NCBI RefSeq assembly: GCF_035987325.1
Contig: NZ_CP108488.1
Coordinates: 2,666,001 to 2,730,000 of the forward strand
DNA: 64,000 bases
DNA from: Streptomyces sp. NBC_01244
Lineage (GTDB): Bacteria > Actinomycetota > Actinomycetes > Streptomycetales > Streptomycetaceae
Direction: 5' to 3'
Position numbers and translations under genes: made by a program. Of the stretch, positions 36,534 to 45,574 are shown piece by piece (the first letter of the stretch is position 1; the number at the start of each line of letters is the position of its first letter). Under the pieces are notes generated by a model that was not told where the DNA came from, did not search any database, and saw only the letters and a program-made list of their open reading frames with translations.

Positions 36534-37471
36534 TTCCGCAGCCCCTTCGCGAACTCCTCGCCGACCTTGGTGGCGGCGGCGGTCATGATGTCCAGGTTTC
36601 CGGCGTAGGGCGGCAGGTAGTCGCCGGCGCCCTCCACCTCCAGGAAGATCGCGACCCGGGCCATGCCCCCGTTCAGCGGGGAGGGGTCGTCGAACTGCGG
36701 CTCGGTGCGCAGCCGGTAGCCGGGTACGTACGAGGCCACGTCCTCGGCGACCTGTTTGACGGAGGCCGCGATGGCCTCGCGGTCGGCGTCGGCCGGGATC
36801 GCGCAGAAGACGGTGTCGCGCATGATCACAGGAGGGTCGGCGGGGTTGAGGATGATGATGGCCTTGCCGCGGGCGGCGCCGCCGATCTCCTCGATGCCCC
36901 GGGAGGTGGTACGGGTGAACTCGTCGATGTTGGCGCGCGTGCCGGGGCCGGCCGAGACGGAGGCGACCGAGGCGACGATCTCCGCGTAGGCGACGGGGAC
37001 CACGCGGGAGACGGCGTACACCATGGGGATGGTGGCCTGGCCGCCGCAAGTGATCATGTTGACGTTGGCCCGGTCGAGGTGGGCGGTCAGATTCGCGGGC
37101 GGGACGACGGCGGGGCCGACGGCGGCGGGGGTCAGGTCGACGGCCTTGATGCCGAGTTCGGCGTAGCGCGGAGCGTTGGCGCGGTGCACGTGGGCGGAGG
37201 TGGCCTCGAAGACCAGGTCCGGCAGCTCGTCCTGGGCCAGCAGCCAGTCCACTCCCTCGTGGGAGGCTTCGAGTCCGGAGCGGCGGGCGCGGGCCAGGCC
37301 CTCGCTGGCGGGGTCCACGCCGATCATCCAGCGGGGTTCTATGTGCGGGGAGCGCAGGAGCTTGTAGAGCAGGTCGGTTCCGATGTTCCCGGAGCCGACG
37401 ATGGCGGCGGTCGCTTTCGCAGACGCCTTCGCGTTCGTGTGCGTGTGCGTGTGCGTGCTGATCGTGATCAC
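36530..37471 (-). CDS. hsaG: Acylating aldehyde dehydrogenase (HsaG/BphJ type)
   Basis: Channels propanal from HsaF and converts it to propionyl-CoA using NAD and CoA. 313 residues. Cofactor-binding [17 protein letters not shown] is at about residues 23-40 and the catalytic Cys in [18 protein letters not shown] near residue 138. The start GTG 37471 follows a bare GAG, with no usable ribosome site, so expression probably depends on coupling to hsaE, whose stop lies two bases upstream. The N-terminus has an unusual His-Thr repeat (residues 7-12) before the fold begins. Confidence 0.95.
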   Translation of the reverse strand: MITISTHTHTHTNAKASAKATAAIVGSGNIGTDLLYKLLRSPHIEPRWMIGVDPASEGLARARRSGLEASHEGVDWLLAQDELPDLVFEATSAHVHRANAPRYAELGIKAVDLTPAAVGPAVVPPANLTAHLDRANVNMITCGGQATIPMVYAVSRVVPVAYAEIVASVASVSAGPGTRANIDEFTRTTSRGIEEIGGAARGKAIIILNPADPPVIMRDTVFCAIPADADREAIAASVKQVAEDVASYVPGYRLRTEPQFDDPSPLNGGMARVAIFLEVEGAGDYLPPYAGNLDIMTAAATKVGEEFAKGLRK

Positions 37472-37472
37472 C

Positions 37473-38255
37473 TCAGGAGAAGGAGAGGGACACCGGGCCG
37501 AGCCCGGTGAAGTCGGCGGTGTACGTCCGCCCGGCGACCACGTCCACGGCGCGGGTGCAGGACCCGGGCAGGATCAGGTGGCCCTTGCGGAGGTGGACCC
37601 CGAAGCGGGCGACGGTGCGGGCCAGCCAGGCGACGGAGGCGGCCGGATCCCCGAGCACGGCGTCGCTGCGGCCGCTCGCCAGGGTGTCGGATCCGCTGGT
37701 CAGGGTGGCGTCGACGGCCTTCAGGTCCAGCTCGCGCGGGTCGCGGCCCTCGCCGATGACGTATCCGGCGGAGGAGGCGTTGTCGGCGATGGTGTCGGCG
37801 ATGGTGATCCGCCAGTCGGCGATCCGGCTGTCGATGAGCTCCAAGGCCGGGACGACCCGCTCGGTGGCGGCCAGGACGTCGGCGACGGTGCAGCCCGCGC
37901 CGGGGAGGTCGTCGCCGAGCACGAAGCCGACCTCGACCTCGACGCGGGGCGCGCAGTACGCGGCGGCGGGGACCGGGGTGTTCTCGTACAGCTCCATGGA
38001 GTGCAGCAGGTGCCCGTAGTCGGGTTCGTCGACGCCCATCATGGCCTGCATGACGGGGGACGACAGCCCGACCTTGTGCCCGGTGACGCGGTCGCCGGCC
38101 TCGATGCGGTGACGGATGTTCAGGAGCTGGATCTCGTAGGCGTCCTCGGTGTCGATGCCGGGGAAGCGGGCGCCGAGCGGTGCGACGGGCGTCCGCGCGT
38201 GCTCGGCGGATCGCAGCTGCTGCGCGACGTGGAGCCGGTGGCGGTCCGAGAGCAT
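37473..38255 (-). CDS. hsaE: 2-hydroxypenta/hexadienoate hydratase
   Basis: Hydrates 2-hydroxyhexa-2,4-dienoate released by HsaD. 260 residues from ATG 38255. FAH-superfamily signature: [26 protein letters not shown] near residues 59-84, metal-binding Glu residues in [15 protein letters not shown] near 104-118, and the [12 protein letters not shown] segment. First gene of the leftward hsaE-hsaG-hsaF-kshA-small-kshB transcript; a 19-bp palindrome lies 78 nt upstream. Confidence 0.95.
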   Translation of the reverse strand: MLSDRHRLHVAQQLRSAEHARTPVAPLGARFPGIDTEDAYEIQLLNIRHRIEAGDRVTGHKVGLSSPVMQAMMGVDEPDYGHLLHSMELYENTPVPAAAYCAPRVEVEVGFVLGDDLPGAGCTVADVLAATERVVPALELIDSRIADWRITIADTIADNASSAGYVIGEGRDPRELDLKAVDATLTSGSDTLASGRSDAVLGDPAASVAWLARTVARFGVHLRKGHLILPGSCTRAVDVVAGRTYTADFTGLGPVSLSFS

Positions 38256-38333
38256 GTGCGGGTCCTTGCGTGCGGTGGGGGCGGGTTCGGTGCGGCGAGG
38301 CTAGACGGCCCGCATCCGGCGCCGGGAGGGCGT

Positions 38334-38352
38334 TTTCCCGGCCACCGGGAAA
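38334..38352. promoter_or_regulatory. Palindrome upstream of hsaE (candidate IclR operator)
   Basis: Perfect inverted repeat TTTCCCGG-CCA-CCGGGAAA. Its core matches the TTCCCGC-TGA-GCGGGAA palindrome near hsaA in sequence and in 3-bp spacer. It lies 79-97 nt upstream of the hsaE start and about 150 nt from the divergent secreted-protein gene. Confidence 0.65.
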
Positions 38353-38499
38353 GGTCCGTCCGGAAGGAAATCCGGGTGCTCGGGGCAACCTCGGGAGCGG
38401 TTTGGGGGTCTTAACTGCGGCTCACACATGCGCCACCGCGCACGGGCCCGGGCGGCACACCACCCGGAGCATCAACGGAACAGCAGCAAAGAGAACTCC

Positions 38500-39117
38500 A
38501 TGAACCTTCGCCGCATCCTGGCGACCCTTGCCGTGACGACCGTCGTGGCGCCCGCCCTGCTCGGCGCGGCTCCTGCCGCCGCCCGACCGACCACGACGAC
38601 GACGCCGCCCGCCGACCCCTTCGCCTCCTGCACGGCCTGGACGCAGACCGCGCGGGCCTCCACCGAGCTGGTGGGGTTCCCGAACCGGCTCGTCGCGGGA
38701 ACCTGGTCCACGTTCACGTTCCGCACGGTCAACATCTCCGCGGTCCCGCTGACGGCGATCGGCGCGAACGTGGACACCACCGCGTGGCTGGGGGGGGGCG
38801 GCTCCCCGCACATCAAGATCACGCAGCAGTGGTACGACAAGGCCGCGAGGAAGTGGCGGCCGATGCCCACGAGCGTGGCGGAGTTCGCCATCGTCGCCGG
38901 GGCCCTGAAGCCCGGCGCCCGCTCCGACGTGAAGATGCGGGTGCGGGCCGACCGCCGGTCGAAGGCCGGTGACGGCTCCGCCTTCGAGGTCAGCCGGTAC
39001 GCCGGGAAGGACGGCGTCTGCGGTCACGCGGGCGCGGAACACGAATACGCCTTCGTGGTGGTCCCGGCGGCCCCCACGCCGAAGCCCTCCCCGGACCCGA
39101 AGCCCGTCACCGGCTGA
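38500..39117 (+). CDS. Secreted protein of unknown function
   Basis: 205 residues from ATG 38500. A Sec signal peptide (NLRRILATLAVTTVVAPALLGAAPAAA) is followed by a Thr/Pro stretch (PTTTTTPPADP) and a beta-rich domain with two Cys (SCTAW and VCGHAG). The C-terminus is Pro/Lys-rich (PTPKPSPDPKP). I recognise no family. It is divergent from hsaE and lacks any evident link to steroid metabolism. Confidence 0.75.
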   Translation: MNLRRILATLAVTTVVAPALLGAAPAAARPTTTTTPPADPFASCTAWTQTARASTELVGFPNRLVAGTWSTFTFRTVNISAVPLTAIGANVDTTAWLGGGGSPHIKITQQWYDKAARKWRPMPTSVAEFAIVAGALKPGARSDVKMRVRADRRSKAGDGSAFEVSRYAGKDGVCGHAGAEHEYAFVVVPAAPTPKPSPDPKPVTG

Positions 39118-39195
39118 GGCTACGGCCCCCGCTCCGCACCTTGCCCGCCCCGCAGCCGCGGCCGGCACGGAGCGGGGGCCGGCCCCCGGACGTGA

Positions 39196-39266
39196 CCCCG
39201 AGCCCGAGCCCGAGCCCGGACCCGGACCCGGACCCGGACCAGCCCAGCCCAGCCCAGCCCAGCCCC
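39196..39266. repeat. Short CCCGAG/CCCGGA/AGCCC repeats
   Basis: Hexanucleotide runs CCCGAG (three), CCCGGA (four) and pentanucleotide AGCCC (four) fill the space between two converging genes, ending just before the SDR stop. Confidence 0.85.
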
Positions 39267-39271
39267 CAGCG

Positions 39272-40180
39272 TCAGCGCGCCCCGTACACCGGCTGCGGCG
39301 GCTCCGACTGGGCGAGGAGCTTCGTCGTCGCCTCCCCCGCCTCCGACGGAGTCCATCGCGCTCCGCAGTCGGCCGTGGGGCCGGGCCGCCAGCCCTCCAT
39401 GACCGTGATGCGGCCGCCCTCCGTCTCGAAGACGCGGCCCGTGACCCCGGCGGAGGCGTCGGAGCCGAGCCACACCACCAGCGGGGACACGTTCTCCGGG
39501 GCCATCGCGTCGAAGGCCCCGGCTTCCGGGGCGGCCATGGTGTCCGAGAAGGTCTGCTCCGTCATCCGGGTCCGTGCCGCGGGGGCGATCGCGTTGACCT
39601 GGACCCCGTAGCGGCCCATCTCCGCGGCGGACACCAGGGTCAGCCCGAGGATCCCGGCCTTGGCCGCGCTGTAGTTGCCCTGGCCCACGGACCCGAGCAG
39701 CCCCGCCCCCGAGGAGGTGTTGACGACCCGGGCGGCGACCTGCCGGCCCTCCTTCGCCTCGGCCCGCCAGTAGGCCGCCGCGTGCTTGAGCGGCAGGAAG
39801 TGCCCCTTCAGGTGGACCCGCATCACGGCGTCCCAGTCGTCCTCCTCCAGGTTCACCAGCATCCGGTCGCGCAGGAACCCCGCGTTGTTGACGAGGGTGT
39901 CCAGTCTTCCGAAGGTCGAGACGGCCGTCTCGACCAGTGACGCCGCGCCTTGTGCCGTCGCGATGTCGCCGCCGTGCGCCACCGCCTCCCCGCCCATGGC
40001 CCGGATCTCGGCGACGACCAGCGCCGCCGGACTCTCCGGCCCCGGCAGCCCGTCCAGGCCGACGCCGAGGTCGTTCACCACGACCCGGGCCCCTTCTTCG
40101 GCGAAGGCCAGCGCGTGGGCCCGGCCCAGCCCCCGTCCGGCGCCCGTCACGATGACCACACGGCCTTCGGCAAGTCCCAT
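39272..40180 (-). CDS. Short-chain dehydrogenase (Rv3548c-like)
   Basis: 302 residues from ATG 40180. Classical SDR: cofactor motif [14 protein letters not shown] at residues ~11-24, NNAG near 99, catalytic Ser in NTSSGAGLLGSVGQGNY with the YxxxK pair following (YSAAK). The long form with YWR in the middle matches the hydroxysteroid/MFE-2-like SDRs of steroid degraders. Position next to a second SDR and divergent from echA20 is the arrangement of M. tuberculosis Rv3548c-Rv3550. Substrate not established. The preceding SDR gene ends one base before this start. Confidence 0.87.
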   Translation of the reverse strand: MGLAEGRVVIVTGAGRGLGRAHALAFAEEGARVVVNDLGVGLDGLPGPESPAALVVAEIRAMGGEAVAHGGDIATAQGAASLVETAVSTFGRLDTLVNNAGFLRDRMLVNLEEDDWDAVMRVHLKGHFLPLKHAAAYWRAEAKEGRQVAARVVNTSSGAGLLGSVGQGNYSAAKAGILGLTLVSAAEMGRYGVQVNAIAPAARTRMTEQTFSDTMAAPEAGAFDAMAPENVSPLVVWLGSDASAGVTGRVFETEGGRITVMEGWRPGPTADCGARWTPSEAGEATTKLLAQSEPPQPVYGAR

Positions 40181-40181
40181 G

Positions 40182-40946
40182 TCAGCTCTCCTTGTTCGCA
40201 GTTGCCGCATCCAGAAAGGCCGGTCGCTCGCCGCCCCCGTGCACGAGCAGGCTCGCCCCGCTCACGTACCCCGCCCGGTCGGAGGCCAGGAAGACGGCGG
40301 CCTCGCCCACGTCCGAGGGCTCCGCCAGCCGCCCCAGCGGTACGGTCGCGCCGACCGCCGCGATCCCGCTCTCGTCGCCGTAGTGCAGGTGGGACAGCTC
40401 GGTCCGCACCATGCCCAGGACCAGCGAGTTGACCCGTACCTCGGGGGCCCATTCGACGGCCATGGAGCGGGCCAGGTTCTCCAGTCCCGCCTTCGCCGCC
40501 CCGTAGGCCGCCGTGCCCGGCGAGGGCCGGGTCCCGCTGACGCTGCCGATCATCACGATCGAGCCCCGGGTCTCCCGGAGCCAGGGGTACGCGGCGACCG
40601 AGGCGGCCATCGGGGCGATGAGGTTGAGCTCGACGACCCGTGCGTGGCGCTCGGCTTCGCCCTCCCCCAGCAGGCGGTACGGGGTTCCGCCGGCGTTGTT
40701 CACCAGGCAGTCGAGGCGCCCGTGGCGCGCGGCGACCGATCCGAAGAATTCCTGCACGGCGGCCGGATCGCGCAGGTCCAGGGCGGTGAAGACCGCCGCA
40801 CGGCCCTTCGCCGCGACCGGTTCCTCCGGCGGCCGGCGCGCGCAGACGACGACCTCGGCGCCCGCCGCGAGGAACGACCGCGCGATCCCGGCGCCGACGC
40901 CCCGGGTTCCGCCGGTGACGACGACAACCCTCCCGTTGAGCTCCAT
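40182..40946 (-). CDS. Short-chain dehydrogenase (Rv3549c-like)
   Basis: 254 residues from ATG 40946. SDR landmarks: VTGGTRGVGAGIARSF at residues 11-26, NNAGGTPYRL near 88, Ser in MIGSVSGTRPSPGTAAYGAAK with Tyr-x3-Lys, and a C-terminal SGASLLVHGGG. First gene of the leftward two-SDR transcript; the candidate KstR2 operator lies 19 nt upstream of its start, close enough to overlap its promoter. Confidence 0.87.
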   Translation of the reverse strand: MELNGRVVVVTGGTRGVGAGIARSFLAAGAEVVVCARRPPEEPVAAKGRAAVFTALDLRDPAAVQEFFGSVAARHGRLDCLVNNAGGTPYRLLGEGEAERHARVVELNLIAPMAASVAAYPWLRETRGSIVMIGSVSGTRPSPGTAAYGAAKAGLENLARSMAVEWAPEVRVNSLVLGMVRTELSHLHYGDESGIAAVGATVPLGRLAEPSDVGEAAVFLASDRAGYVSGASLLVHGGGERPAFLDAATANKES

Positions 40947-40964
40947 CGGCTGCTACCTTCCTCA

Positions 40965-40980
40965 CCTAACAAATGTTTGG
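40965..40980. promoter_or_regulatory. Candidate KstR2 operator 1
   Basis: CCTAACAAATGTTTGG, a 16-bp palindrome of form CCnAACAnnTGTTnGG, in the 56-bp divergent region between the SDR pair and echA20. The same motif with one central change occurs at 55445-55460. Confidence 0.75.
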
Positions 40981-41002
40981 TGGAAAGGTAGCTGATCCGC
41001 TC

Positions 41003-41782
41003 ATGGGTGTCTCCACCTCAAGCCCCGACAAGGGCATCGCACTCGTCACAGTCGACTACCCGCCGGTCAACGCGCTGCCCGTGCAGGGCTGGTACGACCT
41101 GGCCGACGCCCTGCGCGCGGCGGGCCGCGACCCGGAGGTCCGGTGCGTGGTCCTGGCCGCCGAGGGCCGCGGTTTCAACGCCGGCGTCGACATCAAGGAG
41201 ATGCAGCGCGACACCGGCCACGCCTCGCTCATCGGCGCCAACCGGGGCTGCTACGAGGCCTTCGCCGCCGTCTACGAGTGCGAGGTGCCGGTCGTGGCGG
41301 CCGTGAACGGCTTCTGCCTCGGCGGCGGGATCGGCCTGGTCGGCAACGCCGACGCCATCGTCGCCTCCGAGGACGCGACCTTCGGGCTGCCGGAGCTGGA
41401 CCGGGGCGCCCTCGGGGCCGCCACCCACCTGGCCCGGCTCGTCCCGCAGCACCTCATGCGGACCCTGTACTACACCTCGCGCACCGCCACCGCCGCGGAA
41501 CTGCACGCGCACGGCTCGGTGTGGAAGGTGGTCCCGCCGGGCGAACTGCGGGCGGCCGCCCTGGAGCTGGCCGCCGAGATCGCGAAGAAGGACGGGTACC
41601 TCATCCGGCTCGCCAAGGCGGCCATCAACGGCATCGACCCCGTGGACGTGCGCCGCAGCTACCGCTTCGAGCAGGGCTTCACCTTCGAGGCCAACCTCAG
41701 CGGCGTGGCCGACCGGGTCCGCGACACCTTCGGCGGCGGCGGCCCCTCCGGAAGCACCGAAGCAAGGGCGGAATCGGCATGA
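41003..41782 (+). CDS. echA20: EchA20-type hydrolase opening steroid ring D
   Basis: Crotonase-fold enzyme; the M. tuberculosis homologue hydrolytically opens ring D of the CoA thioester HIEC-CoA. 259 residues from ATG 41003 (an in-frame ATG at 40973 falls inside the operator and is unlikely). Close match to remembered EchA20: VTVDYPPVNALP, GRGFNAGVDIKEMQR, the oxyanion region NGFCLGGGIGLVGN, LPELDRGALGAATHLARLVPQHLMR, and RFEQGFTFEANLSGVADRVRD. First gene of the rightward echA20-ipdA-ipdB-ipdC transcript; the stop overlaps ipdA. Confidence 0.95.
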   Translation: MGVSTSSPDKGIALVTVDYPPVNALPVQGWYDLADALRAAGRDPEVRCVVLAAEGRGFNAGVDIKEMQRDTGHASLIGANRGCYEAFAAVYECEVPVVAAVNGFCLGGGIGLVGNADAIVASEDATFGLPELDRGALGAATHLARLVPQHLMRTLYYTSRTATAAELHAHGSVWKVVPPGELRAAALELAAEIAKKDGYLIRLAKAAINGIDPVDVRRSYRFEQGFTFEANLSGVADRVRDTFGGGGPSGSTEARAESA

Positions 41783-42630
41783 CCGACAAGAGCATGACCC
41801 CCGAAGAGGCCGTCGGCCGCCTCAGCAGCGGAATGACCGTCGGCATCGGCGGCTGGGGTTCGCGGCGCAAGCCCATGGCCCTGGTGCGCGCCCTGCTCCG
41901 CTCCGAGATCACCGATCTCACCGTGATCTCGTACGGCGGCCCCGACGTCGGCCTGCTCGCCGCGGCCGGCCGGATCCGCAAACTGGTCACCCCCTTCGTC
42001 ACCCTCGACTCCATCCCGCTGGAGCCGCACTATCGGGCCGCCCGCGAGAGCCGCGCCTTCGCCCTCACCGAGCTCGACGAGGCCATGTTCATGTGGGGCC
42101 TGCACGCGGCCGCCAACCGGATGCCCTTCCTCCCGGTCCGCGCCGGCCTCGGCTCCGACGTCATGCGCGTCAACCCCGAGCTGCGCACCGTCACCTCCCC
42201 GTACGCCGACGGGGAGGAGTTCGTGGCGGTCCCCGCCCTGCGCATGGACGCCGCCCTGGTCCACCTCAACCGGGCCGACCGGCTCGGCAACGCCCAGTAC
42301 CTGGGCCCCGACCCGTACTTCGACGACCTCTTCTGCGAGGCCGCCGACGCCGCCTACGTCTCCTGCGAGCAGCTCGTGGAGACCGCGGAGCTCGCCAAGT
42401 CCGGGCCGCCGCAGTCCCTGCTCGTCAGCCGGCACTCGGTGACCGGGGTCGTGGAGACCCCGAACGGCGCGCACTTCACCTCCTGCGCCCCCGACTACGA
42501 CCGCGACGAGGCCTTCCAGAAGCTGTACGCGACCACCCCCTGGCCCGAGTTCGCCGAGCGCTTCCTCTCCGGCGGCAGCGAGCACGCCTACCAGTCCGCC
42601 GTCCAGGCCTGGCACGAGGAGCAGAAGTGA
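41779..42630 (+). CDS. ipdA: Ring C hydrolase alpha subunit IpdA
   Basis: CoA-transferase-fold protein that, with IpdB, cleaves ring C of COCHEA-CoA by a retro-Claisen-like hydrolysis (known for M. tuberculosis IpdAB; not a CoA transfer). 283 residues from ATG 41779. Landmarks: GMTVGIGGWGSRRKPMALVRALL, VISYGGPDVGLLAAAGRIRKL, and SYADGEEFVAVPALRMDAALVHLNRADRLGNAQYLGPDPYFDDL-type core. Coupled at both ends (ATGA with echA20, GTGA with ipdB). Confidence 0.95.
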   Translation: MTDKSMTPEEAVGRLSSGMTVGIGGWGSRRKPMALVRALLRSEITDLTVISYGGPDVGLLAAAGRIRKLVTPFVTLDSIPLEPHYRAARESRAFALTELDEAMFMWGLHAAANRMPFLPVRAGLGSDVMRVNPELRTVTSPYADGEEFVAVPALRMDAALVHLNRADRLGNAQYLGPDPYFDDLFCEAADAAYVSCEQLVETAELAKSGPPQSLLVSRHSVTGVVETPNGAHFTSCAPDYDRDEAFQKLYATTPWPEFAERFLSGGSEHAYQSAVQAWHEEQK

Positions 42631-43379
42631 GCACGCCCTCCACGACGACCACAGCCGCGGTGACCCGCGCCGAGTACTGCGTGATCGCCTGCGCCGAGGC
42701 CTGGCGGGACAACGGCGAGGTGCTGGCCAGCCCGATGGGCCTGGTGCCCTCCTTCGGGGCCCGGCTGGCGAAGCGGACCTTCTCCCCCGACCTGCTGCTG
42801 ACCGACGGCGAAGCCATGCTGGTCGGGCTCGACGGCTCGGCCGAGGGCTGGCTCCCGTACCGCCGTCACCTGACGATGGTCACCGGCGGCCGCCGGCACG
42901 TGATGATGGGCGCCAGCCAGATCGACCGGTTCGGCAACCAGAACATCTCCTGCATCGGGGACTGGGAGCAGCCCGCCCGCCAGCTCCTCGGGGTGCGTGG
43001 CGCCCCGGTGAACACCCTGAACAATCCGGTGAGCTACTGGATCCCCAAGCACTCCACCCGGGTGTTCGTCGAGCGCGTCGACATGGTGAGCGGTGTGGGC
43101 TACGACCGTGCCGAGGCGGCCGGGGTGACCCGCTTCCACCGGCTCCCCCGGGTGGTCAGCGATCTCGGCGTCTTCGACTTCACCGGCCCCGGCCACGCGA
43201 TGCGCCTGGTCTCCCTGCACCCCGGGGTCACGGTGGAGCAGGTGCGGGCGGCCACCGGCTTCGAGCTGGACCTCCCCGAGGAGGTCCCGTACACGCGGGA
43301 GCCGACGCCCGAGGAGCTGCGGCTGATCCGCGAGGTCATCGACCCCAAGGGCCTGCGCGACCGCGAAGTGCGGGTCTGA
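42627..43379 (+). CDS. ipdB: Ring C hydrolase beta subunit IpdB
   Basis: Partner of IpdA in ring C hydrolysis. 250 residues from GTG 42627, overlapping the ipdA stop. The beta-subunit fold shows ASPMGLVPSFGARLAKRTFSPDLLLTDGEA, MGASQIDRFGNQNIS, and GAPVNTLNNPVSYWIPKHSTRVFVERVDMVSGVGYDR. Followed four bases later by ipdC. Confidence 0.95.
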   Translation: MSTPSTTTTAAVTRAEYCVIACAEAWRDNGEVLASPMGLVPSFGARLAKRTFSPDLLLTDGEAMLVGLDGSAEGWLPYRRHLTMVTGGRRHVMMGASQIDRFGNQNISCIGDWEQPARQLLGVRGAPVNTLNNPVSYWIPKHSTRVFVERVDMVSGVGYDRAEAAGVTRFHRLPRVVSDLGVFDFTGPGHAMRLVSLHPGVTVEQVRAATGFELDLPEEVPYTREPTPEELRLIREVIDPKGLRDREVRV

Positions 43380-43383
43380 GCCG

Positions 43384-44490
43384 ATGGAGACGGCATTCAC
43401 CAAGCTGGTCGGGGTCGAACATCCGATCGTGCAGACGGGCATGGGCTGGGTCGCGGGTCCGCGCCTGGTGTCGGGGGCGGCCAACGCGGGCGCGCTCGGC
43501 ATCCTGGCCTCGGCGACCATGACGATGGAGCAGCTGCGGGCGGCGGTCCACGAGGTCAAGTCCCGTACGGACGCCCCGTTCGGGGTCAATCTGCGCGCGG
43601 ACGCCGGGGACGCGGCCGAGCGGGCGCAGCTGATCATCGACGAGGGCGTCCGGGTGGCCTCCTTCGCGCTGGCGCCGTCCAGGGAGCTGATCGCGCGGCT
43701 CAAGGACGCGGGCGTGGTCGTGATCCCCTCGATCGGGGCCCGCCGGCACGCCGAGAAGGTCGCGGCGTGGGGCGCGGACGCGGTGATCGTGCAGGGCGGC
43801 GAGGGCGGCGGGCACACCGGTGACGTGGCCACGACCGTGCTGCTGCCGCAGGTGGTCGACGCGGTGGACATCCCGGTGATCGCGGCGGGCGGTTTCAGCG
43901 ACGGCCGCGGTCTGGTGGCGGCGCTGGCCTACGGGGCCGCGGGCATCGCCATGGGCACCCGGTTCCTGCTGACCTCCGACTCGACGGTCCCGGACGCGGT
44001 GAAGGCCGAGTACCTGAAGGCCGGCGTGAAGGACGTCACGGTCACCACGGCCGTGGACGGGCTCCCGCACCGGATGCTGCGCAGCGAGCTGGTCGCTTCC
44101 CTGGAGCGGGCCGGCCGGGCGAAGGCCCTGGCCAAGGCGGTGCGGCACGCGGCCGGCTTCAAGAAGCTTTCGGGTCTGACCTGGGCGGAGATGGTCCGGG
44201 ACGGCCTCGCGATGAAACACGGCAAGGACCTGTCCTGGAGCCAGGTGCTGCTCGCCGCGAACACCCCCATGCTCCTCAAGGCGTCCATGGTCGAGGGCCG
44301 TACGGACCTCGGTGTCATGGCATCGGGCCAGGTCGCGGGCGTGATCGAGGATCTTCCGTCCTGTGCGGAGCTCGTCACCCGCGTCATGGCCGAGGCCCAC
44401 GCCGTGCTGGACCGGCTGCAGGGCCTCGCTCCCCCACAGCTTCTCCCCCTCCCCCCACACCCGATCGGCACCCTGCCACCACCAGGGTGA
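43384..44490 (+). CDS. ipdC: IpdC, flavin-dependent (nitronate-monooxygenase-like) reductase
   Basis: NPD/2-nitropropane-dioxygenase-fold FMN enzyme that in M. tuberculosis acts on 5OH-HIC-CoA before ring opening. 368 residues from ATG 43384. Landmarks: HPIVQTGMGWVAGPRLVSGAANAGALGILASATMT, PFGVNLRADAG, GADAVIVQGGEGGGHTGDV with the catalytic His, PVIAAGGFSDGRGLVAALAYGAAGIAMGTRF, and the C-terminal YGQVAGVIEDLPS-like segment. The last ~20 residues are an extra Pro/Leu-rich tail. Last steroid gene of this transcript. Confidence 0.94.
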   Translation: METAFTKLVGVEHPIVQTGMGWVAGPRLVSGAANAGALGILASATMTMEQLRAAVHEVKSRTDAPFGVNLRADAGDAAERAQLIIDEGVRVASFALAPSRELIARLKDAGVVVIPSIGARRHAEKVAAWGADAVIVQGGEGGGHTGDVATTVLLPQVVDAVDIPVIAAGGFSDGRGLVAALAYGAAGIAMGTRFLLTSDSTVPDAVKAEYLKAGVKDVTVTTAVDGLPHRMLRSELVASLERAGRAKALAKAVRHAAGFKKLSGLTWAEMVRDGLAMKHGKDLSWSQVLLAANTPMLLKASMVEGRTDLGVMASGQVAGVIEDLPSCAELVTRVMAEAHAVLDRLQGLAPPQLLPLPPHPIGTLPPPG

Positions 44491-44521
44491 TTCCCCTTCT
44501 CCGTTCCAGGAGTTGACCCAG

Positions 44522-45454
44522 ATGAGCCGTGCCCGAATCCGCCTGGCGACCGCGGTGCTCGCTTCCGCCCTCGCCATCGGGACCCTGCCCGCCGCCGCGT
44601 ACGCCGCGCCGGCCGACAGCACCTCCGTCTCGCGCCACCACTGGCCCGCGCAGTCGACGGAAACGATCCGCCAGATCCCCCTCCAGGGCGCGGTCAACGT
44701 CCGCGACCTCGGCGGCTACCGCACCTGGACGGGAGGCCAAGTTCGTCAGGGACTGGTCTACCGCTCCGACGCACTGGGCAAGCTGACCGCCTCGGACATC
44801 ACAGCCGTCGGCGGTCTGGGCCTCAAAAAGGTCCTCGATTTCCGCATCCCCATGGAGGTCCAGTACGACGGGGCCGACAAGCTGCCCGCCGGTCTGACCT
44901 CCACCGCCCGCCCGGTCAACGACAACGGCCTGTACGGGCTGCTGATCTCCGCGATAGGCAGCGGTGACCCCGTGAAGCAGGAGCAGATGCTCGGCGGCGG
45001 CCGCGCCGAGGCGTACATGCGCGACGTCTACCGCGCGTTCGTGACCAACCCCGAGAACCGGGCGCAGTTCGCGGCCACCCTCCGCGAGATCGCCGACGGG
45101 AACCAGGGCCCGCTGCTCTACCACTGCACCTCGGGCAAGGACCGGACGGGCTGGATGAGCTACGTCCTGCTGAACGCCCTGGCCGTCCCGAAGGCCACGG
45201 CCGAGCGCGACTACCTGGCCTCGAACACCTTCCGCGCGGCGTACGACGCCCAGGTGCGGGCGGGCGTCAAGGCATCCGGCCGGATGCAGAACCCCGATCT
45301 GCTGATCCCGCTCCAGGAGGTCCGCCAGGACTACCTGGACGCGGCGACCGCGCAGATGGAGGCCGACTACGGCAGCCTTTACGGCTACCTCACCGACGGC
45401 CTCGGCCTGGACCTGCGGACCCTGGCGAAGCTCCAGGTGAAGATGGTCCGCTAG
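44522..45454 (+). CDS. Secreted tyrosine/serine-type protein phosphatase
   Basis: 310 residues from ATG 44522. Sec signal peptide (ARIRLATAVLASALAIGTLPAAAYAAP), then a DUF/Y_phosphatase3 domain: VNVRDLGGYRTWTGG, VYRSDALGKLT, and the CX5R active site HCTSGKDRTGW near residue 201 with catalytic Cys and Arg present. Homologues include secreted phosphatases acting on phosphotyrosine or phosphoinositides. It lies 31 bp after ipdC, so read-through from the steroid operon is possible, and it is closed by a strong terminator. Confidence 0.9.
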   Translation: MSRARIRLATAVLASALAIGTLPAAAYAAPADSTSVSRHHWPAQSTETIRQIPLQGAVNVRDLGGYRTWTGGQVRQGLVYRSDALGKLTASDITAVGGLGLKKVLDFRIPMEVQYDGADKLPAGLTSTARPVNDNGLYGLLISAIGSGDPVKQEQMLGGGRAEAYMRDVYRAFVTNPENRAQFAATLREIADGNQGPLLYHCTSGKDRTGWMSYVLLNALAVPKATAERDYLASNTFRAAYDAQVRAGVKASGRMQNPDLLIPLQEVRQDYLDAATAQMEADYGSLYGYLTDGLGLDLRTLAKLQVKMVR

Positions 45455-45484
45455 GCACCGGCCTGGCCTCCGGCCCCGGAAAAC

Positions 45485-45524
45485 ACCACTGCGCCGGGCG
45501 GCGTGTGCCGCCCGGCGCAGTGGT
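45485..45524. terminator. Strong hairpin terminator between converging genes, followed by 16-bp repeats
   Basis: An 18-bp perfect stem (45485-45502 with 45507-45524) around loop GTGT. From inside its 3' arm runs a 16-bp direct repeat, GCAGTGGTTTACAGGT, in about 2.6 copies to 45557. It separates the phosphatase from the DEAD-box gene. Confidence 0.9.
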
Positions 45525-45574
45525 TTACAGGTGCAGTGGTTTACAGGTGCAGTGGTTCCTACGTACTTCTCGGA

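Noticed and set aside
40973..41002. Upstream ATG for echA20
   Set aside because: It lies inside the candidate KstR2 operator and would add ten residues not seen in the family.
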